A stretch of 64,000 nt of DNA from Agrypnus murinus (GCA_929113105.1 OV816029.1:88588622-88652621), one strand, 5' to 3'; shown: positions 19,518 through 28,370, numbered from the stretch's first letter. The notes: generated by a model not told the origin, from the sequence alone. Translations and numbers: made by a program.

Positions 19518-19680
19518 TTATATAAGTTTGTAATAGACAATGAATAAATAGTTGTAATCATATTATGTTATCTGGATTGGGAATTAAAGTTTAGTAATTG
19601 TTATATATTCAATTGTGAATGGTTATATAAGTTTGTAATAGACAATGAATAAATAGTTGTAATCATATTATGTTGTTTTA
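19456..19680. repeat. Tandem duplication of a gene end (~109 bp)
   Basis: The stretch TTATCTGGATTGGGAATTAA through AATAGTTGTAATCATATTAT occurs twice, at about 19457 and 19566. Each copy holds GAATAAATAG, a potential poly(A) signal, so the 3' end of gene 4 has been duplicated. The convergent gene starts its own poly(A) region at 19700. Confidence 0.85.
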
Positions 19681-19707
19681 ATAAAATCATTAAAGAATTT
19701 AAAAACT

Positions 19708-20160
19708 TTATTTTGAAAAATCTATTACATGAGTTTTATATAAGTAGTATACATTACTTAATGCACAATAGCAAAGTGAATGATGATGATAAAAGCATGA
19801 TGGAAGCATAGCCTGTAGAGCTGGTTCCTCTGGTAACTCCACCACCAGTTGTGATACAAAACGTCGAATGTAGTTGCTCTTTTCAGATCCCTTCACGTAA
19901 ACGGTATCTACCTGCTGAGTCAAGAGTTGCAGAATTACAGGAAGCATAAAGGGAGAAGTGAATCCTTCATTCCAATCAAGACAATGATGATTATGCATTA
20001 ACCAAGTAGCTTGTTGACGAAATGTGGGTGGTAAGTTGCCAAAGGCGAACGGAGGTTTGAAAACGTAGTGAGAGACACGATGTCCATCAAACACGGCTAA
20101 TTCCTTGGGTGCAAAGTATTTTTCTGAAGTCTTGAAACCTTGCACATCGATAACTAGCAT
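19708..20160 (-). CDS. Element B gene 5, conserved arthropod protein of unknown function
   Basis: 150 codons from ATG 20160, starting MLVIDVQGFKTSEKYFAPKE. Key conserved-looking positions are HYVFKPPFAFGNLPPTF, WLMHNHHCLDWNEGF and DTVYVKGSEKSNYIRRF. I recognise this pattern as a multicopy family of uncharacterised arthropod and invertebrate proteins that often sits beside capsid-like genes of the next entry's type. The DxQ start, the HH-x-DW motif and YVKG-EK recall a degenerate RNase-H or exonuclease fold, but this is conjecture. The frame is intact. A reverse AATAAA lies at 19705. Confidence 0.6.
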   Translation of the reverse strand: MLVIDVQGFKTSEKYFAPKELAVFDGHRVSHYVFKPPFAFGNLPPTFRQQATWLMHNHHCLDWNEGFTSPFMLPVILQLLTQQVDTVYVKGSEKSNYIRRFVSQLVVELPEEPALQAMLPSCFYHHHSLCYCALSNVYYLYKTHVIDFSK

Positions 20161-20223
20161 GATCGAAGCGTGCGACTATACTAATAAAGGTAACAGGTCC
20201 TTGGACGTATATAATGATGTCCT

Positions 20224-21497
20224 TTATAGTTGACGTACTTGCTTCGTCAATGCATTATACGTAAATACACGATCGTGCAAAATGAGACAGTAAGCAGTAG
20301 TGTTCGCTGGAACACTTTTGGGAGTTTCGAAAGTAACTCGAAGAACGACAGCTTTCCCTAGCAAGGAATCTTTCTGTAGCGAACAGTCGATGACGATTAG
20401 AGGTGTAAGTGCCTTAAATCTATCAGGAGCCAGTAGAGGTTCGTTGGGTTTATCATAGTTGGATCGTTGAAAGTTAGCATACATTTCGTATAAAGTAGCA
20501 TATCGATTTTCACCATAATTAATATTTAATTGATCGTAAGGATATCTTTCCGTATTTAAAAATACCGCCACGTTTTGAATATCACAGGCGTCGAATGCGC
20601 TCATATCTTTCTGCAACTGGCCATCACGATCGGTTTGAAACCCTATGATAACGTAACGGGGAGTTTCCAGAGTGGTCGATGTTTTAATAGACCAACTGTC
20701 CTTATCCGTTTGCGGTACAGCGGGGTAAATATGTGTTTCCCAGTTTCTAAATGCCACTTGAGTGTCAATATTTTTCCCAATATATTTTGTTAATGATAAT
20801 TCTTCCGCTAATCCCGGTTGAATATGTGGAACTTTCCAATATATCTTTTGCAAGTTAACCTTAAGCTTTTCATTAGCATCGGTGGATGTTAGGGCATCGA
20901 CATCCGAATTGCTTCTAATTAATACCAATTCTTGACGAATATTCATAATAATCTTTCCATAGTCTTCAAAAATCCCCAACAGTGTTGATAAAGGTATGCA
21001 GGCGCAAAAATTACCTTTACTATCTAGCAAAGTGCTGGCACCATCCGGAAACCAACCAGCGTTTTGTAACTTAACGCTTTCATTCGAATTGTGGGAAAGG
21101 TAAGCTTTCATGGTGGTTGTTAGACCAACTTTTGTTACCGAATCCACCACAACTCCATTCATTTCGTACCGAATCTCACTAAAAAGATATGCAATACCAT
21201 TGTTTATAAATTTACCACTCGCTGATGGTTTACCATCTTCTTTCAGTACAGTACCTTCTACATATATGTTTAAAAGTAATTTTGTTAAATTATTTAGTTA
21301 CGTACCAGCACTTCCATCGTTTCCTCCTCCTCCTGGTCTTCACCGAATGGCACCTCCAGCTCTAGCTCCTCGTTGCCAACATCGTTGACTGCCCCGAGGA
21401 TCTCCGTATCTTCGCTCCACAATGATGATCCCCGAGACGCTGGTCGATAGACCTCCGGTATTGGCGACGAACTTTCTGGTGCACTTTCGTTGTTCAT
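20224..21497 (-). CDS. Element B gene 6, capsid-like arthropod mobile-element protein (spliced)
   Basis: Function is unproven. The C-terminal 310 residues carry AFDACDIQNVAVFLNTERYP, LYEMYANFQRSNY and PANTTAYCLILHDRVF, a pattern I know from a widespread family of uncharacterised arthropod proteins. The beta-strand-rich text and the company of viral genes suggest a jelly-roll capsid protein, which is inference. An acidic N-terminal exon (ATG 21497, MNNESAPESSSPIPEVYRPA) precedes a 44-nt GT-AG intron at 21258-21301 (donor GTAACT, acceptor ATGTAG). The coding frame carries across it, and residues just after the acceptor (FINNGIAYLFSEIRYEMNG) fit the family. The frame is otherwise intact. Confidence 0.55.
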
Positions 21498-21619
21498 CTT
21501 CACTGTTGTTTGGATCTAACTGCGTGGTGCAGTTTGAAGTTATAGATATATCTATGCCCCCACTCCTTTCTGTGTAAATACAATCTCGTTGACCTTGCCT
21601 TGTTTCGTCTGTTCTCAAC

Positions 21620-21885
21620 AACGTCTGCGGAATTTCTTTGTTCTCGTCTGCGGCATTTCTTTTGTTCTAACTACATGTAACATTCCTGCCTGTCTGGTGT
21701 AGTTCTTACCCTTGAGGTAGTGTTGACCTTTCGTGTGCATTCTTTTGTAAACATAACGTCTGCGGAATTTCTTTTGTTCTAACTACATGTATCATCCTGC
21801 CTGTCTGGTGTACTTCTTACCCTTGAAGTTGTGTTGACCTTTCGTGTGCATTCTTTTATAAGCATAACAACGTCTGCATACTTTC
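21620..21885. repeat. Tandem ~120-bp repeats, intergenic
   Basis: AACGTCTGCGGAATTTCTTT and TGCCTGTCTGGTGTA-TTCTTACCCTTGA recur two to three times between 21625 and 21880. They lie upstream of the capsid-like gene and hold GTTGACCTTTCG motifs. No frame is present. Confidence 0.8.
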
Positions 21886-22319
21886 ATAGTTAGGTAAGAG
21901 TCTCATTGAAATTAAAATAGCATGAAAATTTTTCTTTTAAATCTTAGTTTCACTTTTGATTTTTCTATGTATGTGTAGGAGTTCATTCTTAAATGAAACG
22001 ATATAATGGGACATATTTGCATGGTTTATTTAACTAAATACATTTCACAATACATATTCAATTGTTTACACTTTATGATTGACTTTGATATATCAGAGGA
22101 TTACATATTTCAAAATGTACTACCTTGTATTTGTTTACAGTGTACATTTATCTTTTAAAATTTACAACCTTGTATTTGTTTACAGAGTACATTTATCTTT
22201 TATTTCAGTAATACATTAGTTAAGCCCCGGCGTACGTTTCACTACATAATGTTGCGTTGATGCGCTGGATGTTTCTGCGCCTTTCTATTTCTTTTTCTGA
22301 TTCTTTGTTCTTTACGCGG

Positions 22320-22495
22320 AAAACACTTTAACTCTCCGCTGTTAAGATGGTGATACGACACAAATGTTCCGTTCAAAACTTATCCGGCTTATACTTGTCT
22401 ATACATAAACAGCACAACACTTTAACTCTCCGCTATTAAGATAGTGACACGACACAAATGTTCCGTTTTAAACTTATCCGAATTATACTCCTCTA
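22320..22495. repeat. Tandem ~105-bp repeat at a gene end
   Basis: CACTTTAACTCTCCGCT and GACACAAATGTTCCGTT occur twice (22325 and 22425). The second copy overlaps the 3' end of the gene at 22483-22812, indicating duplication of its downstream region. Confidence 0.8.
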
Positions 22496-22812
22496 TACAT
22501 CTCATGATGGGAATTTTTATATTTGTATTGTACCATTCGTGTAACGGCTCTTCCAACTGATTCGGCGCTGCTTTTTCCGTCAAACCATATCCTTTCCCCA
22601 TTTAAATCCATTGAATATGCAAACGTCACTAGCGCAAACACCAGATAACCAGCTTCGAGAACACTCTTCTCTTTGACGCGTTTAATAAATGCCTCTTTAT
22701 GGTGGTCTAAAGTTTTCTCGACGTTTCCACCGTATAGTTCTTCGTCTCGCATTTCATCGTCGTCGTCCTCGAAATCGAATGTTACTAAAACGGTTGCCTC
22801 TACCACGTTCAT
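22483..22812 (-). CDS. Element B gene 7, unknown
   Basis: 109 codons from ATG 22812: MNVVEATVLVTFDFEDDDDE, then GGNVEKTLDHHKEAFIKRVK, a hydrophobic EAGYLVFALVTFAYSM and a basic C-terminus. It might be membrane-associated. The frame is intact. The sequence upstream (22815-22870) contains the duplicated unit GATGCTGTACTACTGAAGTG. No family is recognised. Confidence 0.5.
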   Translation of the reverse strand: MNVVEATVLVTFDFEDDDDEMRDEELYGGNVEKTLDHHKEAFIKRVKEKSVLEAGYLVFALVTFAYSMDLNGERIWFDGKSSAESVGRAVTRMVQYKYKNSHHEMYRGV

Positions 22813-22814
22813 GA

Positions 22815-22985
22815 TGCTGTACTACTGAAGTGTTCTTGCGTAGATGCTGTACTACTGAAGTGTTCTTGCTTATGCGTTTATATATACTGAGTTTACGGGT
22901 GGGGTACAAGGTCATGGTCTGAGTTGACGGGGTACAAGGTCATGGTCTGAGTTGACGGGGTACAAGGTCATGGTCTTTCATGGTA
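22815..22985. repeat. Short tandem repeats with GGTCA units
   Basis: Two copies of GCTGTACTACTGAAGTGTTC are followed by three copies of GGGGTACAAGGTCATGGTCT spaced about 28 bp. CAAGGTCA is the same half-site seen in the TIRs. The block separates the membrane protein from gene 7 and probably acts as its upstream region. Confidence 0.75.
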
Positions 22986-23369
22986 ACGATAATGAGCGAT
23001 ACAATCTATTCCCATGCTTACACCAACTACTGCGATTAACAGGGTACCCAAGGTAACCACGGAAGAGTAACACGTTTCGCTGCTGACTTTACATTGTTCT
23101 ACCGGACTATTCCCAAGGGTTTGCCACTCGCTATCCATGGCATATGTTGGGTACACGAATTTGACGCTGAATCGTACTTCTTGCGTTCTATTGCCGATTT
23201 CGTGTTTAAACATCCCCATTTGTTATAACGTTACCGGTTGCATGCCAAACCAGACGCTCGTATTGAAGTCGTATGAAATAAAGGCTGCTGTTGTGTCTGG
23301 AAGTTTTGCAACGTACACTACGCCCTCGTACAAGGTTGCCAATAATATTACTGCCTTGATTGGTAACAT
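22968..23369 (-). pseudogene. Small type I membrane protein, one in-frame stop
   Basis: From ATG 23369 the frame opens with a signal-peptide-like segment (MLPIKAVILLATLYEGVVYV). It continues with N-glycosylation sequons and cysteines and ends with a membrane segment (VVTLGTLLIAVVGVSMG) before a short basic tail. A TAA at 23223-23225 interrupts the frame. Everything after ATG 23219 is open to the stop at 22968. The topology resembles a small virion or secreted-pathway glycoprotein, but no family is recognised. The overlapping plus-strand frame at 23137-23460 is regarded as antisense noise. Confidence 0.45.
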
Positions 23370-23415
23370 CTTCCCTGTTCCCTCGCGTTATATTTTATGT
23401 TGTATCTGGTTACTT

Positions 23416-23697
23416 TTAACTGCAAACGTCTCTACCACTTTCAACGTTTATGGGTGTTAACACGTTTGCAAACACGCAATGTGGTGACCATTTCAGGTGT
23501 TCTACGATTGGACTATCCGACGGTTCCCATTTGAAAATGTTCACTCGGCAATAAAAACATTCTACTCTATCTTCACACCCAGTGTAGATAAATCCGGCCT
23601 CAGATAAAGATTTTGGAGTTTGTATACCCTTCCAATTACGAAATGATAACACTCGTTCTGTCAAGCACGTATTCTGTAAGCTCGCTTCTACACACAT
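23416..23697 (-). CDS. Single BIR-domain protein (IAP-like)
   Basis: The BIR fold binds zinc and, in inhibitor-of-apoptosis proteins, caspases or IAP-binding motifs. Viruses use such proteins to delay host cell death. The domain spans most of the ~93 residues. It has RVLSFRNWKG at the start, LSEAGFIYTG, then the zinc ligands CFYC, H (in VEHLKW) and C (in SPHC), with the conserved W of IFKWEPSDSP. No RING finger follows, so it is BIR-only. I choose ATG 23697 (MCVEASLQ) or 23715, because the TIR TATA box at 23725-23735 would start RNA near 23705. The longer frame to 23769 begins inside the TIR. The frame is intact. Confidence 0.88.
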   Translation of the reverse strand: MCVEASLQNTCLTERVLSFRNWKGIQTPKSLSEAGFIYTGCEDRVECFYCRVNIFKWEPSDSPIVEHLKWSPHCVFANVLTPINVESGRDVCS

Positions 23698-23710
23698 TTT
23701 GAATTTTAAA

Positions 23711-24364
23711 TACATGCAACTTGCTATATATATATCTACAGCTTGACCTTGAATGGTGTTTGATGACATTGAATATACCTTATTTAGTTACCTTGAATAT
23801 AGCGTGGCTTTGAATGCATTGTTGCCATATTGATGACCTTGAAGATACATTATTTAGTGGCCTTGAGTTCAAGGTCACAACATTGTTGTCATATTGATGT
23901 TCATTGTTGCCACGTTTAGGTGACAGAGATAGATGCAACGTCACCATGTGTTAGAGAGAGAAAGGTTCAGGGTCACCAACATTGTTGCCGTTTTTATAAC
24001 CTTGAAGATACATTGTTGCCATATTGATGACCTTGAGATTGCGTTGTTGTCATATTGTTGACCTTGAGAATGCGGTGTTGCCACGTTTAGGTGACAGAGA
24101 TAGATTCAAGGTCACCATGTGTTAGAGAGAGATTGGTTCACGGTCACCAACATTGTTGCCGTTTTGATGACCTTGAAGATACATTGTTGCCATATTGATG
24201 ACCTTGAGAATGCGTTGTTGTCATATTGTTGACCTTAAGAATGCGGTATTGTCACGTTTAGGTGACAGAGATAGATTCAAAGTCACCATGTGTTAGAGAG
24301 AGATAGGTTCAAGGTCAAGGTCAGGAGTGGGGAGTGGTCCCAGAACTCTCAATTTTTATCTACT
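23711..24364. repeat. Right TIR of element B
   Basis: About 654 bp of repeated blocks, inverted relative to the left end. They contain about ten exact TCAAGGTCA/TGACCTTGA sites, GATAGATTCAAGGTCACC blocks and CCACGTTTAGGTGACAGAG. The inner edge has an inward TATA box (23725-23735). The outer end is ...CAATTTTTATCTACT, followed by AAGAGA. Confidence 0.88.
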
Positions 24365-25632
24365 AAGAGAGCCTGTATCCACTTTAAGAATCTCTTTATT
24401 GAGGAATGCGACGTTGACCTGTTCACGGAAGCCATCACCATCGCTTCGGCTTGTAATCTCATGTTTCGGAGGAAATTCCTCAAAGAAAGCACCATTGGAG
24501 TGGTACCAAAGGGTGGTTATAGACGGCAGATAACCAGTCTAAGGTAGCTCTCCAATGGCTGTTGCTGGAAGAGCATCAAAGAGGTGTTGAGATTCAACAC
24601 GCCGGTAGGCAGAGAGAAGCTATCGTGGGCGGGTTAAAGGCAGACGGGCTGTACGACAGACAGATCTTTCAATTTCACGGGTGTTACTTCCACGGATGTC
24701 CCACCTGCTTTACCATCCGTCGCAACGAGCCTCTACACGACGATCCTAGCGACACCATGGATATGAGGTTCGAGAAGACCCGAGCCACTACTGCAAAGTT
24801 AAAGTCGCTAGGATACGAGGTCATTGAGCAGTGGGAATGTCGCTTCCGGCGGCAACTAACACCCGAACTCAGAAAGCAGATAGATAAACACCCCTTGCTT
24901 TTAAACACACCCTTAAACCCGAGAGAGGCATTTTACGGTGGCCGTACAGGGGCAGCAAAATTAAAGCGGATTGCAAAAGGATTGCAAAACGGGGAAAAGA
25001 TCCGGTATGTCGACGTATGCTCCCTTTACCCCCGGGTATGCAAGTACGCCCCCAGTTGGCCATCCAGAAGTTTACGTAGGCAAGGTGGCTTGTGAAAAGC
25101 TAATCAGGGATAAAGGGGGCCTGGAAAACATCAACGGCGTGATAAAATGTACAGTGTTACCGCCGCAAGATCTGTATCATCCGGTCTTACCCGTCAAAAT
25201 GCACCAAAAGCTGCTGTTCCCTCTATGTCGCACTTGCACTGTAGATTTGAACCAGGCCGAATGTCAGCACGGCGTAGAGGACCGAGTCATCAACGGAACC
25301 TGGGTCTTGGACGAACTGTTAATGGCCATACGTAAGGGTTACATTGTGCAGGACATACAAGAGATCTGGTCGTACGATGTAACCCAGTACAATAAATCGT
25401 CCAAGTCTGGGGGCTTGTTTTCGGGCTTCATCGACAAGCTCCAGAAGATGAAGCAGGAAGCCAGGGGTTGGCCATCTTCAATAGCTGTCAACAACGACGA
25501 GGATGATATCGACGGAGCCCGGAAACAGTACGTTGATGACTACCTCTAGAACGAGGGAGTCTCCCTCGCTGAAGATCATCAAGAACCCTGGTTTGAGATC
25601 GTTGGTCAAACTGATGCTGAATTCCTTCTGGG

Positions 25633-25692
25633 GTAAATTACAGCAGCAGCATCAGTACATGTAGTACATAGTTTTATTGATTATTGTTATAG
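25633..25692 (+). other. 60-nt intron in the polymerase gene
   Basis: GTAAATTACA...GTTATAG fits GT-AG and phase 1. Removal restores the polymerase frame between motif B text ending FW and the KFGQR that follows. Confidence 0.75.
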
Positions 25693-25968
25693 GGAAATTC
25701 GGTCAACGTGAGAACCAGGCAAAAACGGCCATAATCAACGAGCCCAAGGAGTTCTTCGACCTGCTATCCAGCCCTGGCGTAGAAGTAAATCACGTGCAGG
25801 AAATAAATGACGAGGTGATTGCGGTTAACTGGCAACATAAAGAGGAAGCAGCAGATCCTCTGTCGTCAGTCAACGTGGTCATCACGGAATTTGTCACTGC
25901 ACAGGCCCGTCTTAAGCTGTATTCCTATTTGGATCAGCTAGGCGAGAGAGTCTTATACTATGACACAG

Positions 25969-26033
25969 GTAAGTCGTACTATCAAACATCAACACCGACT
26001 ATATTAGAGTTAATTTTTTTTTCGTTGTTTCAG
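25969..26033 (+). other. 65-nt intron inside polymerase motif C
   Basis: GTAAGTCGTACT...TTGTTTCAG has a consensus donor, a pyrimidine tract and an acceptor. It splits the catalytic Asp codon of motif C (phase 1). Confidence 0.85.
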
Positions 26034-26724
26034 ATTCTGTAATATATGTTTCAAAACCTGGCGACTTCGAGCTACCAACCGGTAGCTTCCTGGGTGGCCT
26101 AACGGACGAGCTTGAAGAGTACGGTCCTGGATAGTATATTATAGAGTTTGTGTCAGGCGGGCCTAAAAACTACGCCTACAAAGTGTATTCCCCGACCACC
26201 GGACAGATACACGTGGTCGTAAAGGTCAAGGGTATTACCCTAAATCACGCCGCGACTCAAAAAATACACTTTGAGTCCATTCTGAGGCTGCTGAAAGGCA
26301 TGGACGAGAAGATTATTGTAGAGTCCAACAACATCCGGCGTACGTCTGACCATCAGCTTGTAACGCGAACGGAATCAAAAGCCTACAAGATAACGTTCGC
26401 CAACAGACGGCGTATAGAAGATTTTGATTCCGTTCCGTTCGGCTATAACAAGCTACCACGTGTATAAACATTTTAAACCTCGTGTATTTCTTAATATATA
26501 ATAATAAATAAATGTGTGTATATAGCAATAGTAGTAGTATAGTTGTATCTTTAAGTTTTGTAAATTTGTATATCACTTATCATTTGTATAGGTAGTAGCA
26601 TATCTAACTCTTAAGTAGCAAAATAATTGTATAGTAATAAGTACAACACCAACTGAAGGTCGATGTTTTCAATGATTACCACTATTAATGTAAATAATTA
26701 TTAATGTATATAATTATTGTACAG

Positions 26725-27045
26725 CCACTCTCGGTGGATTAGTGGTTTGCATGTTTGCTTCATAATCCAAAGATCGCAGGTTCGATCCCCGGCCGAACTG
26801 GTAATTTTTCATAGCGGAGAAAAATTTAAAACACGCCTTCTTTTCGGAGAGGAAGTAAAACTGTAGGTCCCGTGTCAATGCGATGTTTGGCACGATAAAG
26901 ATCCCTACTGGGGGTGGAATTCCCCCAGATTCGGCTAAATTCTAGTAGGGTCGGCCAAATGATCATAGCAATCGGTGCCATGAGGTACGACGGATGCTCC
27001 GCCATCCTGATTCCTCGCCCAAACACAAACAAACAACAAACAAAC
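26725..27045 (+). mobile_element. tRNA-derived SINE (321 bp) with 13-bp TSD
   Basis: The head has an A-box-like TGGATTAGTGG and the B box GGTTCGATCCC. The body contains CTACTGGGGGTGGAATTCCC, and the tail is CAAACA-rich. AATTATTGTACAG flanks it on both sides (26712-26724 and 27046-27058), showing target-primed integration. The anticodon-loop position reads CAT, hinting at a tRNA-Met-like ancestor. Confidence 0.9.
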
Positions 27046-27173
27046 AATTATTGTACAGTTCAATCGTAGTAGCAGTAGTCGGGTATGTTAAACGAAAGAG
27101 ATCGACTTTCGGTTTGCTGTAATTATTATTATTATTATAAGTGATGATGTCTAGCTTTATACTTTCTGTATAC

Positions 27174-27240
27174 CAGTGGCGTGCGGTGAGAATCTAGGCT
27201 AGGGAAGCAACCACGATTTTAATTATAATACACCTAGGTA
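27174..27240 (+). mobile_element. hAT-type terminus (start only)
   Basis: CAGTGGCGTGCGGTGA is a very common hAT MITE terminus. No matching inverted end is seen before 28320, so only the left end is supported. Confidence 0.45.
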
Positions 27241-27394
27241 CAGGCGCGAATTAACGGGGAGAGAATAATCCCCCCCAATTTAGAAATAAGTATACATAGA
27301 AAAGATACAAATAATGTTTGTTAAATTATTATTTATTAAAACAATTATTTTTCCAAAGATTCCCCCTCAAAATACTTCTCTGGATCCGCCCCTG
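27241..27394. mobile_element. MITE, 154 bp, with CTAGGTA duplication
   Basis: Starts CAGGCGCGAATTAACGG and ends TGGATCCGCCCCTG. CTAGGTA lies on both sides (27234-27240 and 27395-27401). The ends are imperfect inverted repeats. Confidence 0.65.
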
Positions 27395-27401
27395 CTAGGT
27401 A

Positions 27402-28319
27402 CAATAAAAAACAGTGTTATAATTATTAAGCTTCAAAGTTTTTCAAAGAAGAACTTTTACACTTTATACTTATGGAATTTGTTGACTATTATTCTTTATT
27501 TTAAAAAAACTACTACTATGTATTTATACTGCAACTCAATTTTCCGGTCTTTCTTAGCAAAATACCGGTGCAGGTTTTAATCTTTGTTGTTAAATTTGAA
27601 AGTTCTGGTTTTGATCTGCCTTTCTTAATAATTTGTAATTTCTCTCCAAAACTGTATGCGGAAAATTCGTTATTAATAATTTATAAACTGCACAAAAAAT
27701 TTGTACCGATTCGGATGTATCGAAAGTACTCGAGCCTTTCACCGAAGCAGTTGAATTTGCAGTCGTGACGATAATGCAATTTTAAATTTGCATACAGGCA
27801 AACTAAATAGAATTATTTGTCTTTAAAAAAAATCCAACTTATATAAATTGAAATAATAAAATGCGACAAAATACAGTCTCATTCGCAGATTTACATTACT
27901 TAAGTAACATTAAATTAAGAAACACTAAATCGAACAAATAACCAAATTATAATAAATAAACATTTGGGCATGAAGCACACTAAAAATAGCGGCCAATCAA
28001 TGCTAACAGCATCGTCTACTATATAACCACGCCCTCTGATTCACACCAAGGCTAAGAGAAGAGCAATTATAAGCAGTGCTTATATGCAGTGTATGTAACA
28101 CATTTGAATCGGTATTACCTTTCCGTGCAACTTTAATGAGCCTAATTTAAAATAGTACTCTAAATAATTATACTCTTTGCTGTACGATGTTGTACTGTAA
28201 TTGATTAAATATTACAAATTTAAATAAACGATAACCATCATTTTGTAAAAATATTTTGTTAGCATTTGTTTTTATTTTTAATAAATTCTCAAGGGAAGCA
28301 TTGCTTGATTATGGAACTG
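27402..28319. other. No gene recognised
   Basis: AT-rich sequence, possibly the interior of the hAT-type element that starts at 27174. Short open frames at 27314-27768 show no motif. Confidence 0.35.
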
Positions 28320-28370
28320 CATAATCATGAAATAAATAAAGATTAGTAAAAGTTTCACAGTATTTATTAA

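Larger units (their letters stand above)
9506..24364. mobile_element. Element B: virus-like element with long TIRs inserted in the polymerase gene
   Basis: Both ends carry inverted AGTAGATAAAAATTGAG (left AATAGATAAAA) followed by GAGTTCTGGGACCAC. The flanks are the 6-bp direct repeat AAGAGA (9500-9505 and 24365-24370), and the polymerase codons resume at the second copy. A 6-bp duplication and 5'-AG ends are typical of Polinton integration. The right TIR is about 654 bp (23711-24364). The left TIR is longer because it is rearranged and contains element C. The unique interior, 17611-23710, holds at least eight genes. I find no polymerase, integrase or packaging ATPase. Internal stops and frameshifts show this copy is decayed. 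Confidence 0.88.
24365..26467 (+). pseudogene. Protein-primed family B DNA polymerase, 3' part
   Basis: Carries the polymerase domain missing from the 5' part at 7671-9505. Visible are HGCYFHGCPTCF near 24680, FYGGRTGA near 24935, motif A DVCSLYP near 25012, motif B around LNSFWG at 25615-25632 and motif C (YYDT then DSVIYV) at 25955-26050, split by an intron. Lesions: a frameshift near 24545, a junction or deletion near 25040-25060 after motif A, TAG at 25547-25549, a shift near 25570 and TAG at about 26132-26134. The C-terminus (ITFANRRRIEDFDSVPFGYN) ends at 26467. It is a dead gene of the Polinton/adintovirus/bidnavirus polymerase type. No other Polinton genes are visible nearby. Confidence 0.9.

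Noticed and set aside
23137..23460. Plus-strand open frame with sequons and hydrophobic end
   Set aside because: It is antisense to the signal-peptide/transmembrane gene and the BIR gene end, and it lacks a promoter. The minus-strand reading has better topology.
9506..24364. Element B as an ordinary autonomous Polinton
   Set aside because: No integrase, polymerase, packaging ATPase or adenain-like protease is visible inside it. The polymerase frame belongs to the flanking host gene.
26725..26800. A tRNA gene with CAT anticodon
   Set aside because: The A and B boxes belong to a 321-bp SINE with a CAAACA-rich tail and a 13-bp target duplication. The acceptor stem does not close.
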